Below are positions 22,411 to 35,899 of a stretch of 64,000 bases of DNA, piece by piece. The stretch's first letter is position 1. Each line of letters opens with the position of its first letter. The position numbers and the translations under genes are program-made. Under the pieces are notes generated by a model, which made no database searches, was not told the origin of the DNA, and saw only the letters and a program-made list of their open reading frames with translations. The stretch spans positions 10,594,346 through 10,658,345 of the forward strand of contig JAJEKV010000020.1 of assembly GCA_021234155.1 (NCBI GenBank). Reading direction: 5' to 3'. This DNA is from Isoetes taiwanensis. Lineage: Eukaryota > Streptophyta > Lycopodiopsida > Isoetales > Isoetaceae.

Positions 22411-25400
22411 CTATTGAGTACTTTAACTATTTGGCATATTTTAAAATACTCCCTATAACTTGAGTATGTGATTTGGCAAATTCTAAAATATTTTTTATAA
22501 CTTCAAGACGTGGGTGCAAAGACTCCTCTTTTTTTCAATGCATGTATCTTGTTTTCTTTGTCTGATTTTGTTAGGGGCCCCGGCGGGCCCAATTTTTTTT
22601 TTTTTAACTACCAACATATAACTAACAGTAACATTATTAATACAAACCATTGCATCCAACACCTTTAAATGAAAATCCCCTTGAAACCCCCTTTGGTTTG
22701 GGTGCATATTCACACTAAGTTACGCAGGCAGCCCCCTAAAACTTACACATACATGTACAAAATTAACACCATTAAGTACATTCCCTCAAATCTTATAGTA
22801 TTTTTCAAACCTCAATATACAATATATAAAACTTGTACGCATACCCCACAAATGAGGATCTCTATATACGGTCCGTGATCAATATGCTCAACATTGCTAA
22901 GGAGGTTGACTATCTTTTGAGCATCACCATGTTGTAGATTGGTATGTATGCTCGTAATACATCTCCGAGAATAAAAAGGAGGGCATGTAATAACATGGCT
23001 TCATTACTTCAACTTTTGTATCCTCTGTATAAATTTATAATCATATCATCAACTAAAACTTCAAATTTAACTACAAGACATCGTGGATGTATTGGTATTT
23101 GTAATACTATGTGATGCAAAAACAATGGTTTGTCATTCAAGAAGTTTGTTCAATCAGCTCCCAATGTGTTTTAGGGTCCATTAGGATGTTCAGCCAAAAA
23201 TGGTTGTGAAATAACAAATTTCCCCTTCTAAAACAACTAATATAAAAACTTTCAAAGGACAAGGTACAAAAGCATCTAATTTCTTCATACCTAATTTGCC
23301 CCATAGTCAATCTTTTGAATTTCATTGTAGTTCTTTTCCCTCTACAATGGGATTTTTTTTTGTGTGTGTTTTTCCTTAATATTAAGTCTTCTTAAAAATG
23401 TCTGCTTTTCATGAAAGCGCTTTATAAATCTTTGGATTAACTGTAATAAAAGGGCCCTTTTAGAGGGATTTTAGAATTTTATAAATTTTCGTAAGGAATC
23501 TTCCAAACACACTTCTTAAATAAGTGCTTTCATTTTAAACCTTGTTACTAGCAAAACTAGTTCAAGATTAAATCATTCTATTTAGAGATTAATCCGCATG
23601 CCTTGGCATTTTAATAAACTATGGCAGCATAAAGAATCTTATATAAACTCTTCTTAGAAAACATAGTTAAGGCATTCAAGTTCTAACCTGATTGAGTGCA
23701 TTTTCCATGTTGCAATCCAAATTTTCCCTTTGAACTCCTTATGCCAAAGAATGACTTATGCTCCCCTTTGTGTTAAACACTCCATAACCACTGCCGCCAA
23801 ATGCACCTAGAATGGATTACAAGAAAAAACAACAAGTTACATCAACCGATAAACCTAATTCTGGCTATGGCACGTAATACTAAACCCGAGCATAAATTTA
23901 ACCGAAAAAATGTCTGGGCCAGAGCTTTAAAGCCAGTTTAGGCAATAAAAAACCTTCTCAATGCAAAACATGGATTCACACCCGCTTTTGCCATACATGG
24001 CATCAATCGCTTCTATGGATCCAATTCTTGCATTATACACATAGGCAAAAAGTTAACCTAAGTTTAAAAGCACAAAAAATCGGGCAACAACCCGATTTGA
24101 CATCAATGTTTTATCGTAAGGTGTTGGATACAAAGTTCCATTTCCGCTTTGGTCGAGAAAACCTCCAAACCGGCGCTAAACTCCATCCCATTTGGGGAAC
24201 CACGCCGCCGCTACCGCGCTCAGAATCGCAGCAGAAAACATGTGCAAGGGCGATCCCCGCTGATGCAAGTGGCATGTAGCCGCTATTCTGGCCGTGTCTC
24301 TAAATCGATTTTGAAAATGCCTAAATTGATCTTCACAAATACACCTTTAAAAAATATTTTAAAGGTCTAACATCCATATATTTTTAATATATTTTTAATT
24401 TATGTGCCATAGTTGTCATTTGGAAGGCTAAACAAATAGCCTATAATTTAAATTTTTAATGTGAAATGACTTGGCAAAAGATCAACATACCTTAGAGAAC
24501 TTGTAAGGCATGAGACTCACGTTCCATAAAGCTCATGAGTCCTTTTGTGAGAACAATAAGCCATAGCAAAGGTGACATGCAAAAGTTGCATGTTACACCA
24601 CCACATGTCTGACATGCATGTGGGAAAAATGCATGCATATGTTTTAACATAATATCCATAAGCCTAATCATTTTATTACATGTCAAAAAAAGTTATGACT
24701 AATCGGTTTCCCAAGCCATAGTTTAAATCATATTGTGCTCATGTTATAAAAGCGTAGCACCAAATGGTTCATGATAGCACATTTTCCTGTTACAATAGCA
24801 CCAACTACCTTCATGGTTTTTTCCTGCTTTGTTTCTTCATAGAACGTGAGCCCAACCTATGTATCGCATCTTTGGTTTTGTACAATGGCACAAATTTGTT
24901 ATCTTGAGCTGGAGAGCTTCCTATTATTCTAGGCTATATGAAAAAACAGCCCTCATACTGTACATCACTAGACAATTCATAGAGAGAGCTTTCTAACACA
25001 TCAAATTTCATCCAAAACTGACTCATGGATCAAAAGTTATGATTAAAACTGTAGTAATAAAAAATCCAACTCAACTTATGTAGCTTATAAGATTTGCTCA
25101 AAGTTCTGCCTAATAGACTTTCAACCTTTAACCCTTTTCTAACCTTTCTTTTGTAGAATTATGTTTCGATGATGTTTTTTCCTTCTTTGTTTGCTTAGGA
25201 TAAATATCCTAGACGGTTTGCCTTTTTTGTTTTGGTTGACAAGGTTCTATGGAAAGCTCTTTTTATACTTTGTTGGATTAACATTTTTCTTCTAAACGCA
25301 TTTCAGGCAGCTTACCATGCTATGTTGTGCCTAGGATAATATCCCCTTTTGTAACATTCTCCCTAATAGTAGTCGTTTTGTTTTTCCTCAATTTAGATTT

Positions 25401-25600
25401 ACTTCTCACCATCGTGCTTTGAAAAAGAACCTTTTGTGGTTGTGTTATGCTTGCATTTTTGTAGCTATGGTTGCTTATTTGTTCAGAATTGTTCTTTTTT
25501 GTATATCCAAGACGGGACGTTATTTTCCTTATATTCTATTTTCCCCGAGTGCGCATTATTTCCTTAAATTCTATTTTTCCTAAGCGCGCATTATTTATTC

Positions 25601-25631
<31 letters not shown>

Positions 25632-26369
25632 TTCATGTTTTTCCCCTTGCCTCTTGTTTTTTATTGTTGGGCTTGACCTTGAAACTACGGTGGATTTCTC
25701 TTTGAGCTTTGGAAAACGATGTTGAACCATACTGTATCAAAAACTTTTGTGCCTTTATAAATTTCCATGTGTGCCCATGGCAAAGCATCTTAGGCCCAAG
25801 GTTATTCCATATGTTCTCTTCCTTGTTCAAAACTAATCGTCTTTCTCTTTTGATGGGCTTTTGATATGCCAAATTCATGCCATCTAGATCCCCAAAAACC
25901 CCATCGCTTTCCTTCTTCCTCTCAAAGATCGAGGTCGTACTAGTCTTTTTATTCGCGTTATGTGATTTTCAATTGTCCCTAGCCACTTTTATTTGCTAGA
26001 CGCCTTTTTATATAGTGTGGTTCTTACCATTGCTGTTTGAGCTTTCTCTTTCAAGTCATGGACACTCCTAGAGAAACTCTTGGAGGAGAACTTTTAGAGC
26101 ATAAAGAAAATCATCTAATGCTTCTCAGCATAATCGCATATTTCAAATGAACTTGGCCACTACCCAATACATTTGATTAATCCTATCTTTCTCGGGGCTG
26201 CGTATGCTCAAATTTCATTTGCTTTGCTTTAACTTTTTTGCATCTAAAATGCTTTGTGCTTCTTTCCCTCTTATTCAATTTGATGTAGCTTGTTGTCTCA
26301 AAAAGGATTTAATTTTCATTCTCTTTCCCTTTTTTCTTTCTTGATGTTTGTTGACTTCTTTTTCTCATA
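22411..26369. other. Long stretch with no supportable gene
   Basis: Only short ORFs are seen. Noted in it: an imperfect duplication at 22425-22505 (TTTGGCA...TTTTAAAATA...TATAACTT), a GC palindrome-like GGGGCCCCGGCGGGCCC followed by a T run (22575-22605), and an ATT trinucleotide run (25603-25631). No element termini could be assigned. Confidence 0.5.
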
Positions 26370-26764
26370 TTGTCTTGTCTTGCATCTCATCTTTTCTTTC
26401 TCACTAGATTTTCTTGCCATCTACCATTGCACCTAGGGTTTATGAGTGGAGTGTTCCTCTTCTTTCGGTCATATGTTGTTGTTGTTTTTGCAAGAAGAGT
26501 CTTCCCAAGAATGCAATGGTTCTATGGCAACATAGAACCATCATTCTTGGAGAAGACGGGCCTTTTTGAACGCCTATTTTTCCATCGATCTTTTTACGTG
26601 CTATATATCTCATCGCCTAGGTTTTCATCATCGGCCTTCCTCTTGAGCTGCTCCATCTTTTTGTGTTTTGTCTTCTACTTTCCCACCCTCCCATGCCCTT
26701 TTGCAATATACTTTGGAATGTGTGGTTTTTTTCCTCACTTCGCTTTGTTTATGTTTTCTTCATT

Positions 26765-26945
26765 TGTAATTTATGGGCTGATGTTCTTCCCTCGCTTTAG
26801 TTGCATTTGATATCTTTCGCTCTAGGCAGATGTTCTTCCCCGCCCCATCTTCCGAAGTTGAGTTGTTTGATCGGATGTTCTTCCCCGCGACTAGTTCGCA
26901 GATGTCATTCCCCGCTAGGCGGATGTTCTTCCTCGCCCCTTTGCT
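26765..26945. repeat. GATGTTCTTCCCCGC degenerate minisatellite
   Basis: Five copies of GATGTTCTTCCCYCGC, one changed to GATGTCATTCCCCGC, are spaced 24-56 bp apart. No function is evident. Confidence 0.6.
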
Positions 26946-27424
26946 TATGCTCATTCTATATGGGTGGCTTGCTTAATTTTGCTTCATATTGAACTAAAAA
27001 TATTTTTTCGTATGCCCGCTTATGGATTTTGACTTGATTAATGGTTGCCTAACGTGTTTCAGGGCTTTCAAGTTCTTTGTTTTTATAGATCTATTCAAGT
27101 CGCATTTGAATTCGTTCGGCCATGGCTTCATGACGATGGACATCTTCAAACCGCATTTGAGGTGGAGTCATGGCTTCATAACTATGGATGAATTTTCGAT
27201 GGCTTCGCATTCTGTCAAGCTTTCATGGCCATTTGGAGTTTGCAATTGTTACGCGAAGATCGCAGATGCATGGGGATTATTGTCAATGATGGTTGGATGA
27301 TGCAATTTGCGTGACTCTTAGTCGATTATTTATCTTTATGGTTTTCTCAAAACCCGAAGGGCTGGTTTTATTCCAGGCCCTAAATCTCGACCGAGAGATT
27401 CATTGTGGCTTATCTCATTTCTTA

Positions 27425-28030
27425 TTGAAACCCTCGTAATTGTCTACTTCCTCGGTTTATTTTGGTTTCTATCTTTCTAGCCAATCCCATCGATCCGGTG
27501 ACATCGGATCGCCATTCTAGAATGGGACGAAAGCATGCATATTGTTTTGCATGCATGCATGCGGCGCGATGCCCATTCCGTTGGGAGTTCGCTATTTTAG
27601 GCGCCGATTCTGCAGAACATCTCATCGGCGCTTCCTCTTCTCAGCAGTATCTTTATTCTTCAGGATTTGTTTCCCCTCAGTGGAGGGGCTTCTCCCCGCT
27701 TTGGTTTGGCTAATTTGGCGCTTTTTTTTTGTGTCCTTTTCCAACCTTTTTAGCCTTCGCCCCGTGGACCTTCGGCCCTCGATCCTAGTTTGTAAGGAAG
27801 TCCTTTTGGTATTCTGGGCGTTTTGTTGAGTTTCATGCGAGTCCCATTCTAGATCCCATCGATCCGGGATCGGATCGCTTATTCTAGAATGGGACGAAGC
27901 ATGCATGTTTTGCATGCATGCGGCGGCGCATGCCCATTCTCGTTGGGAGTTCGCTATTTTAGGGCGCTGATTAGCAGAAGAACATCTCATCGGCGCTTTT
28001 CTCTTCTCTCAGCATCTTTTATTCTCTCGT
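27425..28030. repeat. Direct duplication of about 200 bp
   Basis: The segment around 27480-27665 (CCCATCGATCCGG ... ATTCTAGAATGGGACGAA ... GTTGGGAGTTCGCTATTTTAGG ... CATCTCATCGGCGCTT) recurs at 27850-28020 with differences mainly at CG and CTG sites. A third partial copy of its start (TTTCATGCGAGTCCCATTCTAGA) lies at 28495. The spacing is about 380 bp. It might be the terminal repeats of a small LTR element, but no primer site or TG...CA ends could be fixed. Confidence 0.6.
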
Positions 28031-28989
28031 GGAACCCACCCTCCCCCTTCTTTGTTTTGTATTTTTATCGCGGCGGTACACGCCAGAATCAGCCCCCTCC
28101 ACTCGAGGTTTGTTTTGTCTTGTTGTTTTGTTGGTGATGTGCGTGTACAGTGAGCCGAAAGGCGCCCGCTTTCGACTTTTCCATTCGTGGGTTTTGGGAG
28201 CGCTTTTTTATGCCTTTGCGCTTGTCCAGGCTCCCTTGCCGGCTGGGCTAATCACTAGGGTTTTTCCTCGAAAACCCGGAAGGGCGGGGTTTTTTAATCC
28301 CGGTGATAAGCTTTCGGCAGGTACACTAGCCCAATCTCTATTAGCATTGTAATTTGTTGGGGTCCAAATGATATAATTGGATTTTCCCTTTATTTTTGTG
28401 GGTAGTTCGCATGTGTGCGCTACCCACTATCCACCATTGTAGAAAATCACCGAGATGAATGAGAAAGCAAGTCTAATCTAAGCGGTTTGTTGGTTTCATG
28501 CGAGTCCCATTCTAGAATTCCTTTTTACTACTATGCTATTGTACTCTGAACGCTCAATAAGAAAGCCACTTCACTTCCCGTCATATGTTGTTGTTGTTTT
28601 TGCAAGAAGAGTCTTCCCAAGAATAGGTGGAAAAAAGTTTAAGGGCCTTTTCCTGAGCTAAAACCAAGCTCCCTATAGATAGATCTGACCTTTCTTATCA
28701 GATCCGGCCACTTATATCAGGCCACAATGCTTCAGCATCGAATTTCCCCTTTTAATCTCCTCGTGATGCCACATCGACCCCATAAAACAATGGTTAAATG
28801 GTTTTCTTAGGAGCCCCTTTATAATTTATTTAAATGACAATTTAGCATACGAAATAAATGCCATTCAAAAACCCATACGCCGCCCCTAGGAGGCAACTGA
28901 TTGGAACGTTCCCAGGCCACCTGGTGGCACTTCCAAGGCAGACTCCCAGTCCCAAGGCCTACAAGCGTGACTTGCCCTTGAACCATAAC

Positions 28990-29766
28990 AATTTCCTCCG
29001 CTTCCCTTAGGACCTTGTAATTCTCGTACGATGGATGTTGTTATATGCAAACTCTAGGTAAGGCAAATACTCCTCCCAACGGGTTTGGCATTCATGGATA
29101 AAACTTCTCAACATATCCTCCAAGATCATGTTGATTCTCTCAGTTTGGCCATCCATTTGTGGATGGTTTCTACTACTCATTCTTAATCGTACCTTAAGAC
29201 CTTTCATAAGGTCCTTTCAAAAGTGACCTGTAAACTTGGTATCCCTATCACTTATGATAGACAAAGGCAAACCAAAAATAGGAAAAAATATCTCATATAT
29301 GTATTTGCTACATCTGGACCAGTAGCATCTTCCTTTAAGGCTACATATTTGGCGTATTTAGTTAGGCAATCAACAATCACCCATACCCGAATGTTATGGT
29401 TCTAGGCAAAGCGACTATAAAGTCCATACTTTTACACTCCCATCTTTGCAATGGTATAGGTATAGGTTGCAATAGTCCCGGGGTATGACCATGGTCAGCT
29501 TTAACAGCTTGACACGTCAAACAATGTGAAACCAAGTGCTGGACTTGTTCCTTCATGTCTGGCCAATAGTAGTGACGCTTTCAAGACTAACTCATAGATC
29601 TTCCATTCACCCCCGTGCCTAGCTTGCGGGGTCTCATGATGGTCATGCAATGTCAATTCTCAAAGATTAGCATGCAATGGAACATAAATCCTTGATTTAT
29701 AAAAGTACAACCCAACTTGTTTAATTCACCAATCCCCAGATTTGGTTACTGCGGGTTGTTGCTTAT
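28990..29766 (-). pseudogene. Ty3 integrase fragment of a second lineage
   Basis: Read on the minus strand: zinc-finger remnant with HYYWPDMKEQV and LTCQAVK (about 29500-29580), the core with a KSMDFI-like block, then SRNHPQMDGQTERINMILED (about 29110-29170) which includes the integrase glutamate, and YLPYLEFAYNN. The wording differs clearly from the pol genes at 31.8-35.4 and 51.7-55.1 kb, so it belongs to another Ty3 family. Several frame breaks. It ends against the LTR at 29767, which presumably inserted into it. Confidence 0.7.
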
Positions 29767-31274
29767 TGTAACGCTTCCAGAGTCTATACGATGCTCCAAT
29801 ACGAGAATTCCTCTCCCATGGCGACTACATCACCATGGTAAGGCCCTCTGTCGAACTCGGGCCACTTGGGATGGCCAAGTGTCCGGGCGAGGAACACGGA
29901 GGTGTCATTCGTCCACGTCCTCTATGGGAAATCTTATACAGTGGAAGCATACATATACGTTAGCATACAATAATCATGCAAAAATAATATACCACCACGA
30001 AGGGTGGCCCATCCATCATCATCACGGAAAAGACAATACATCCATAATAACACGAAATAACACCATGACAAGGCACTACCCTGGGCTTTGACTCTGAGGG
30101 ATCAACTGATGGTCAAGGCCTCAAGATATCAATAGACGGAGGTATAACATGGCGTTGGCTGGCATAAGACAATGGCTAGGGTAGTCCACTCCATCCGCCC
30201 CTCCTGTGCACACTTTGTAGATAGGCTGAATCATGCTATGACGTGCTTGTAGCCCTCCGGAGACGCAGTCCCAAGGAGTCACCCTTCGGGACTACTCCAG
30301 GTTACATCTCCCCAGTCCGATGAGGCAGGTCAGAGAGGCGTCTCCTCCCCGAGCATGACAGATCCCTGGGTGTGCTAGAGAACACGTGCCGCATTAGCGG
30401 CCCCCGCATCTGTACCCGACTTACTCCCCTAACCAGGGAGGCCATATAGTCTCCTCCCTCCGACCCAGAGAGTGTCAGACCCATACCCAGCCCACACACA
30501 GTGACCGACTATAAGCCCAGCACAGTATAGGAGTCCTGTAGATGCGCTAGGCAAGACCCCACCCCCCGATTCACCATCATACTCATTGTATGGTGCTGAA
30601 CCACATCATAGCATCCACAGCCAGGTTGGCTCTTGTGCACAGGCCGCAATTATTGGGTATTAAGGGATCTAGCTAGAGACATCTCTACTGCTAAGAGGCT
30701 TTTAGGTCTCTACCATTCCCTTAATTCCAATACATGGAAAAAGTGGAAAGAAAGAATATAACACCATCTAAGTATCCAGAGCAACATACAAAAGAGAATT
30801 TAATCATTCCATTTATTCAAAGAAGTGTCAGCAGAATAGAAGCTATCTAATGACTAACCAGTCTCTTAGCTAGAGCCGTTATCACGGAAGGCATCCATAG
30901 TTCGAGGCTGGTTGGTAGGTGTTGGCAAAAACGGGTGTAAGCTGGTGGCTACTGCTCCTCTTCACTTCCAATTCGAATTTGGGATGAATTGGGGGGTAGG
31001 ACCCCTATTCCATGACCCAAAATGGCAAGTCCCTCCTGGCCAATCGATTTGGGCCAGATGGCACCCCCTCATTGGTGACAATTAGTTAATTGGACCATAT
31101 TAGCATAATTAAGTTAATTATGCCACTAAAACCCATAATTATCCATTGGTTTTATTAGCATAGCTAATAAAATCTATTGTAGGCGAACCCCCACTTGGGC
31201 CCTTAGGCCTACTATGTACTGGTGACGTGTCATGGTATGTATACATATACCGTATAGATACCTGGAACGTCACA
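29767..31274 (-). mobile_element. 3' LTR of Ty3 element 2 (1508 bp)
   Basis: It begins TGTAACGCTTCC and ends GGAACGTCACA on the + strand, the same terminal pattern as the H3-bearing element (TGTGACG...CGTCACA), and internal words such as CACTCCATCCGCCCCTCC, CCGATGAGGCA and TAGGTCTCTACC are shared. The polypurine tract and pol of the same element follow at higher coordinates, so it is the 3' LTR of a minus-strand element. The partner LTR is missing. Confidence 0.8.
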
Positions 31275-31288
31275 TTCTCCCCCCTTGG
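31275..31288 (-). other. Polypurine tract
   Basis: The minus strand reads CCAAGGGGGGAGAA immediately before the LTR start TGTGACG, the expected plus-strand priming site. Confidence 0.8.
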
Positions 31289-31786
31289 ATTAATGTTGTC
31301 CTCAGCATTAGAGTTAGTGGAGAGTAATTAGAGTAAAATAAGTTTGATTTATTGAAAATGGCAAAGGGTTACATATGGAGGTAGCAGGACAAGAAATCTT
31401 ATTCCAACATAAACAGTAAGAGATTACATTCAAAAGTACATTTCAAACACAAATTTTTTTCGAAAACACAAGTTGGCCTACGAAGTGGGGCCTTGATTCT
31501 TCTGCAGCTTATCAGTATGCTCTACTGGCCTGCAGAATCGAATACATTAGTGTTTAAGAATTAAGTTAAGTAGTGTGGTTGAAGGGACCACCCCCTTAAA
31601 TAAATGAAAATATGAATGCAAGGATCCTATCATGCCTAAGGCTTGCATATTGTCTCGGCGTAAGGAGTGGCAATATGCCCATTATAGCCGTAGACGAATG
31701 CGTACTAACATGAATGCCTATATGCCCAGTTTCCCATCTAAAATGCATGTAATCCAACCCCTAAAATGACCCCTGCCGGATCTCAC

Positions 31787-34700
31787 TCATATGACCCCTG
31801 TCGCACTAAAAGAACATTGCTTACCATCAGGGTTGGGGATGATTGCATCTTGAATGGTTCGGCCTTGGCATTCCTTCATAAAGTCTGGGTAAGTCTTATC
31901 CAAATCCGCTTTAAGGACCCATGTTGCGTCCTCTGTGGGCAAGTGTTTCCACTTAACCAAGTATTGCAAAATTTGAGTTCGACGGGTTTGCTTATAGGCA
32001 CGATCAAGGAGAGCTTCCGGAACAATCTCCAATTGATCCTCAGTCATCTCCAGAAGTGTTGGTGTGTCAAGAACCTCTTCTGGATCCGGATGATGCTTCT
32101 TGAGAAGACTTACATGGAAAACTTTATGGATCTTTAAATGCGCGGGTAGATCCAACCGGTAGCTATCCTTTCGATTATACGAAATGGTCCCGCCCATCTA
32201 GGTACAAGCTTCTTACAGTTGCCAATCTTAAGTTTGGCTTGCTTCACCTTGATCTTTAGCCAGACGGACTCACCGACCTGAAACTCCCGGGGAGTACGGT
32301 GTCGATCAGCTAGACTCTTTTGCCGAGCTCTTGCGGCTATCAAGTATGCTCGAACTTCCGCGACTAGCACTTGCATATCTGTAAGCAATTGCTGAGAAAC
32401 CTCCACCTTGGATACTGGATTATGCCACGTGTCTGGCGTGAGGCATTGATAGCCGTAATTATCATGAAAGGAGATATTCTTGAGGATTCCTGTCTAGTAC
32501 TGTTGTAGGCAAACTCCACCAAATGAATGTAGTCTGCCCATTGAGATTGTTTGTTCCAGACATAGTTACATAGCACATCCTCAATTATGCGATTGGTACG
32601 CTCTGTTTGACCATCTGTTTGCAGGTGATAAGCTGTGCTCATGGCAAGCTTAGTTTGCATAGTGCTGAAAAAATCTTTCCAGAATGCACTAACAAACTTA
32701 GGATCCCAATCTGATATAATTGTATGGGGCATCCCATGCAGACGAAATACCTCCCTCGTGAAGAGTAAGGCGGTATCCAATGCAGTGTCTGTGGTACGAC
32801 ATGGCAGGAAATGTGCCACTTTAGAAAGTTTGTCGACCACCATCATTAAGGCATCAAACCCTCTTAAGGTGCGCGGAAGCCCCACGATAAAATCCATGGT
32901 AATAACTTCCCATTTTGCATTGGGTACATCGAGGGGTTGCAATTCCCCTGGAATACGCAACTGCTCTGCCTTTGTTTGTTGACAGATCTGGCATTGCTTA
33001 ATGTACTTGACAATGTGCTTCTTCATCCTGGGCCAGAAATAGCTGGAGCGGATCTTGAAATATGTTTTCATAAATCCCGCATGCCCCACTATAGGACTGT
33101 TATGTGTTTCATGGAGGATGAGCTTACGAACTCCAGATGTCTCAGGAACACATAACTTATTCTTGTAATAAAGGAGTTCAGCTTTTTTCTTATAATGGCG
33201 GAAGGTATCCCTCTCCTTATCCGTTCTAGCTTCCTTAGATACACTTTGCCATATGTCTGGAATTCTGGGTCTATGGGCTGAATCTGTTTTCCAAACTCAC
33301 TAGAGAGTGTGGAGATAGCATTACAATGCATTTGGGTGACAAATAGATGTCTAAAAAGGGTGTCGGCAACAACATTATGCTTGCCCGGCTTATAAATGAC
33401 CTCGAAATCATATTCCTTAAGGAATTCCATCCACCGTCTTTGTCTAAAATTGAGATGGGGTTGTGTGAAGATGTATTGGAGGCTTTGATGATCAGTATCC
33501 AACTGGAATCGCCTTTCAAGTAAATAGTGCCTCCAAATGCGCAAGGCACGCACAACGGCGAGCAATTCTTGATCATGAGTGGGGTATCGCTACTCGGCGT
33601 CATTCATCTTTCGAGAGTCATAAGCGATAACCCGACCTTCTTGCATTAAGACTCCACCGGTGGCGATTTTGCTGGCATCTGTGGCAACCCACTTATCCTT
33701 CTGAGGATCTGGCATTGTAAGAACAGGAGCTGTTGTCAAAGCATCCTTTAATGCTTGAAATTCGGTCTGTACCTTGTCTTTCCAATGTGCCATCCAATCC
33801 CTAACCTTATCATGCTTGGTCAGGTCGGTTAAAGGTGCGGCGAGCTTGGCAAAGTCCTTGACAAATTTACGGTAATAACCGGCCAAGTCCAGAAAACTGT
33901 GGACCTCAGACACATTGGTTGGAATTGGCCATTCCTTGACTGCTTCAATCTTAGCGGGGTCGGTGGCTATTCCATCTGCAGACACAATATGTCCTAGGTA
34001 ATCAACATTGGTAGTGGCAAAGCAACACTTGGAGAACTTGGCATATAGTTGGTGGCACCTCAATTTCTGTAGGGCCAATCGAAGATGCCATTCATGATCC
34101 TCTAAGGTCTTACTGTAGATGAGGATATCATCGAAGAATATGATAACAAAATCGTCAAGGTACTCGCGGAAGGCATCATTCATAAGCCTCATGAAGGTAG
34201 CCGGAGCATTTGTCAGGCCAAATGGCATTACCTGAACTCGTAATGCCCATAACGCGTCCGAAAAGCGGACTTATGGATGTCATCCTCTTTAATCCTTATC
34301 TGGTGATACCCCGACCGAAGATCAATCTTCGTGAAATACTTCGCCCCTTGCAATTAATCCATAAGATCATCTGCTCGTGGCAAAGCATATCAATTCTTGG
34401 TAGTATGCTTGTCCAGCTAGAGGTAATCGATGCACATTCTCAAGGTGCCATCCTTCTTCTTAACAAAGAGTATCGAGGCTCCAAAAGATGAAACGCTAGG
34501 CCTAATGAAGCCTAATTTGAGAAGTAATTCTTGGTAGTATATGCTTGTCCAGCTAGCGGTAATCGATGCACATTCTCAAGGTGCCATCCTTCTTCTTAAC
34601 AAAGAGTATCGAGGCTCCAAAAGGTGAAATGCTAGGCCTAATGAAGCCTAATTTGAGAAGTTCCTGCAACTGCTTCTTGAGCTCAATCAATTCAGGAATA

Positions 34701-35420
34701 CTCATCTGATATGGGGCCTTACTGGTAGGCTTAGTGCCTGGTTCCAATGTGATTTCACATTCCACCCCTCTAAAAGGTGGCAACCGATGGATTTCATCAG
34801 GAAAAAGATCATGGTATTCTCGAAGCACTACGGCTATTGCCGGAGGCAAGGCATCAAGGACTTCATCCTGTTTGGACTTATCTTCCACTGAAGCAAGTCG
34901 AATCATGCCCGTGATCTCCGATTTCCTGAGAGCCCTATGCAACCGGCGTAACGAAATACATTGCATAATAGGAATAACGGGCTTACCTGCTATAGTGACT
35001 CAGGCTCCATTGGCTGCATTAAAGGTAACCTCCCGTTTCTCACAGTCAATGTTGGCCTTGGTAGCAGCCAGAAATTCCATTCCCACAATGAGATCATAAC
35101 GGCCAATATCCATTATTTTCACTCCTAGAGCAACAGGTGCTCCTGACAGCTGAATATTCAAATTGATACGGCGACCACGGGTGTGGCGTATGGCCCCACT
35201 TGCCAACGTAACTGGACGTGGCTTAGACTTCAAAAGAGTGATCTGTAAGGCCTCTGTCATTCTAGGAGATGCAAAGTTATGCATGCTACCAGTGTCCATA
35301 AGAATGATGAAGGGTTTACAACCTACTTGACCAACCATAGAGATGACAGATGGCTGGTGGTTGGCTTGACCTGTTTCAATGGCAGCATAAATATGTGACT
35401 CACCTGTTATATAGTTTGCT
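31787..35420 (-). pseudogene. Ty3 chromovirus pol, frameshifted and 5'-truncated
   Basis: Minus-strand pieces in order: protease with ILMDTGSMHNFASPRM (about 35280), RT with RMCIDYR (about 34555), [13 protein letters not shown] (34180-34228) and FFDDILIYS, RNase H with [16 protein letters not shown] (33650), integrase with zinc finger CQICQQTK, VDKLSK and [12 protein letters not shown] (32364-33089), GPF region (32150-32250) and a chromodomain with LQYLVKWKHLPTEDATWV (31900-31960). At the integrase second catalytic position the motif reads ISDWDPKF, so the aspartate (last D of SDRD) is kept. Frames change at about 32200, 32400, 33090, 33580 and 34240-34550. The upstream end stops near 35420 in the pre-protease region (LANYITGES), with no gag. 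Confidence 0.85.
34392..34660. repeat. 134-bp tandem duplication inside RT
   Basis: The segment TTCTTGGTAGTATGCTTGTC ... CCTAATTTGAGAAGT (34392-34525) is repeated at 34526-34660 with 98% similarity by eye. It duplicates the RT segment around the RMCIDYR/KKDG motif, so it destroys the reading frame of that pol copy. Confidence 0.85.
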
Positions 35421-35890
35421 AGTTTGTGAAAGGGTATGTTTATAACATAAGATTGTAATGGTTATTGGGGTGTATTGTATGAAAAAGCGTACACCAATTG
35501 GGCGTAAGGGAATCTTTGCCATTTTCGACTGTTTTTCATATGGGGCGATTCAAAAGAATGGTCCGGTTCGCGGGATGTAGGGCTTATGTTTGAAGGCCAT
35601 GCTTGCCGCCCCGGCATCGCGGGGAGTGGATAAGATGGGCAAGCCGCCAATATGTCCGCACAAATCGTGAGCTTGGAGGCGGCTTCAGCAGGTGAGCTTC
35701 ATTCGCTTCTGTTATTTCTTCTTTTGTTTGTTTTCTTTCCATGAGGAGGGATGCTAGAAGAGCAGGCCTGCAAAAGTGTGAATGGGCAGCGAGAGTGCTC
35801 TTCCGCAGTCTCCGCTGGGAGGCATGCACAGATGGCCCTCGAGGATGAAGGCATAGGCCTCATAGACGCCAGTTACCCTCGGGTGTGGCG
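35421..35890. other. No gene seen
   Basis: Mixed sequence between truncated pol and the decayed ORF that follows. Short ORFs only. Confidence 0.4.
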
Positions 35891-35899
35891 GTAAGGATG

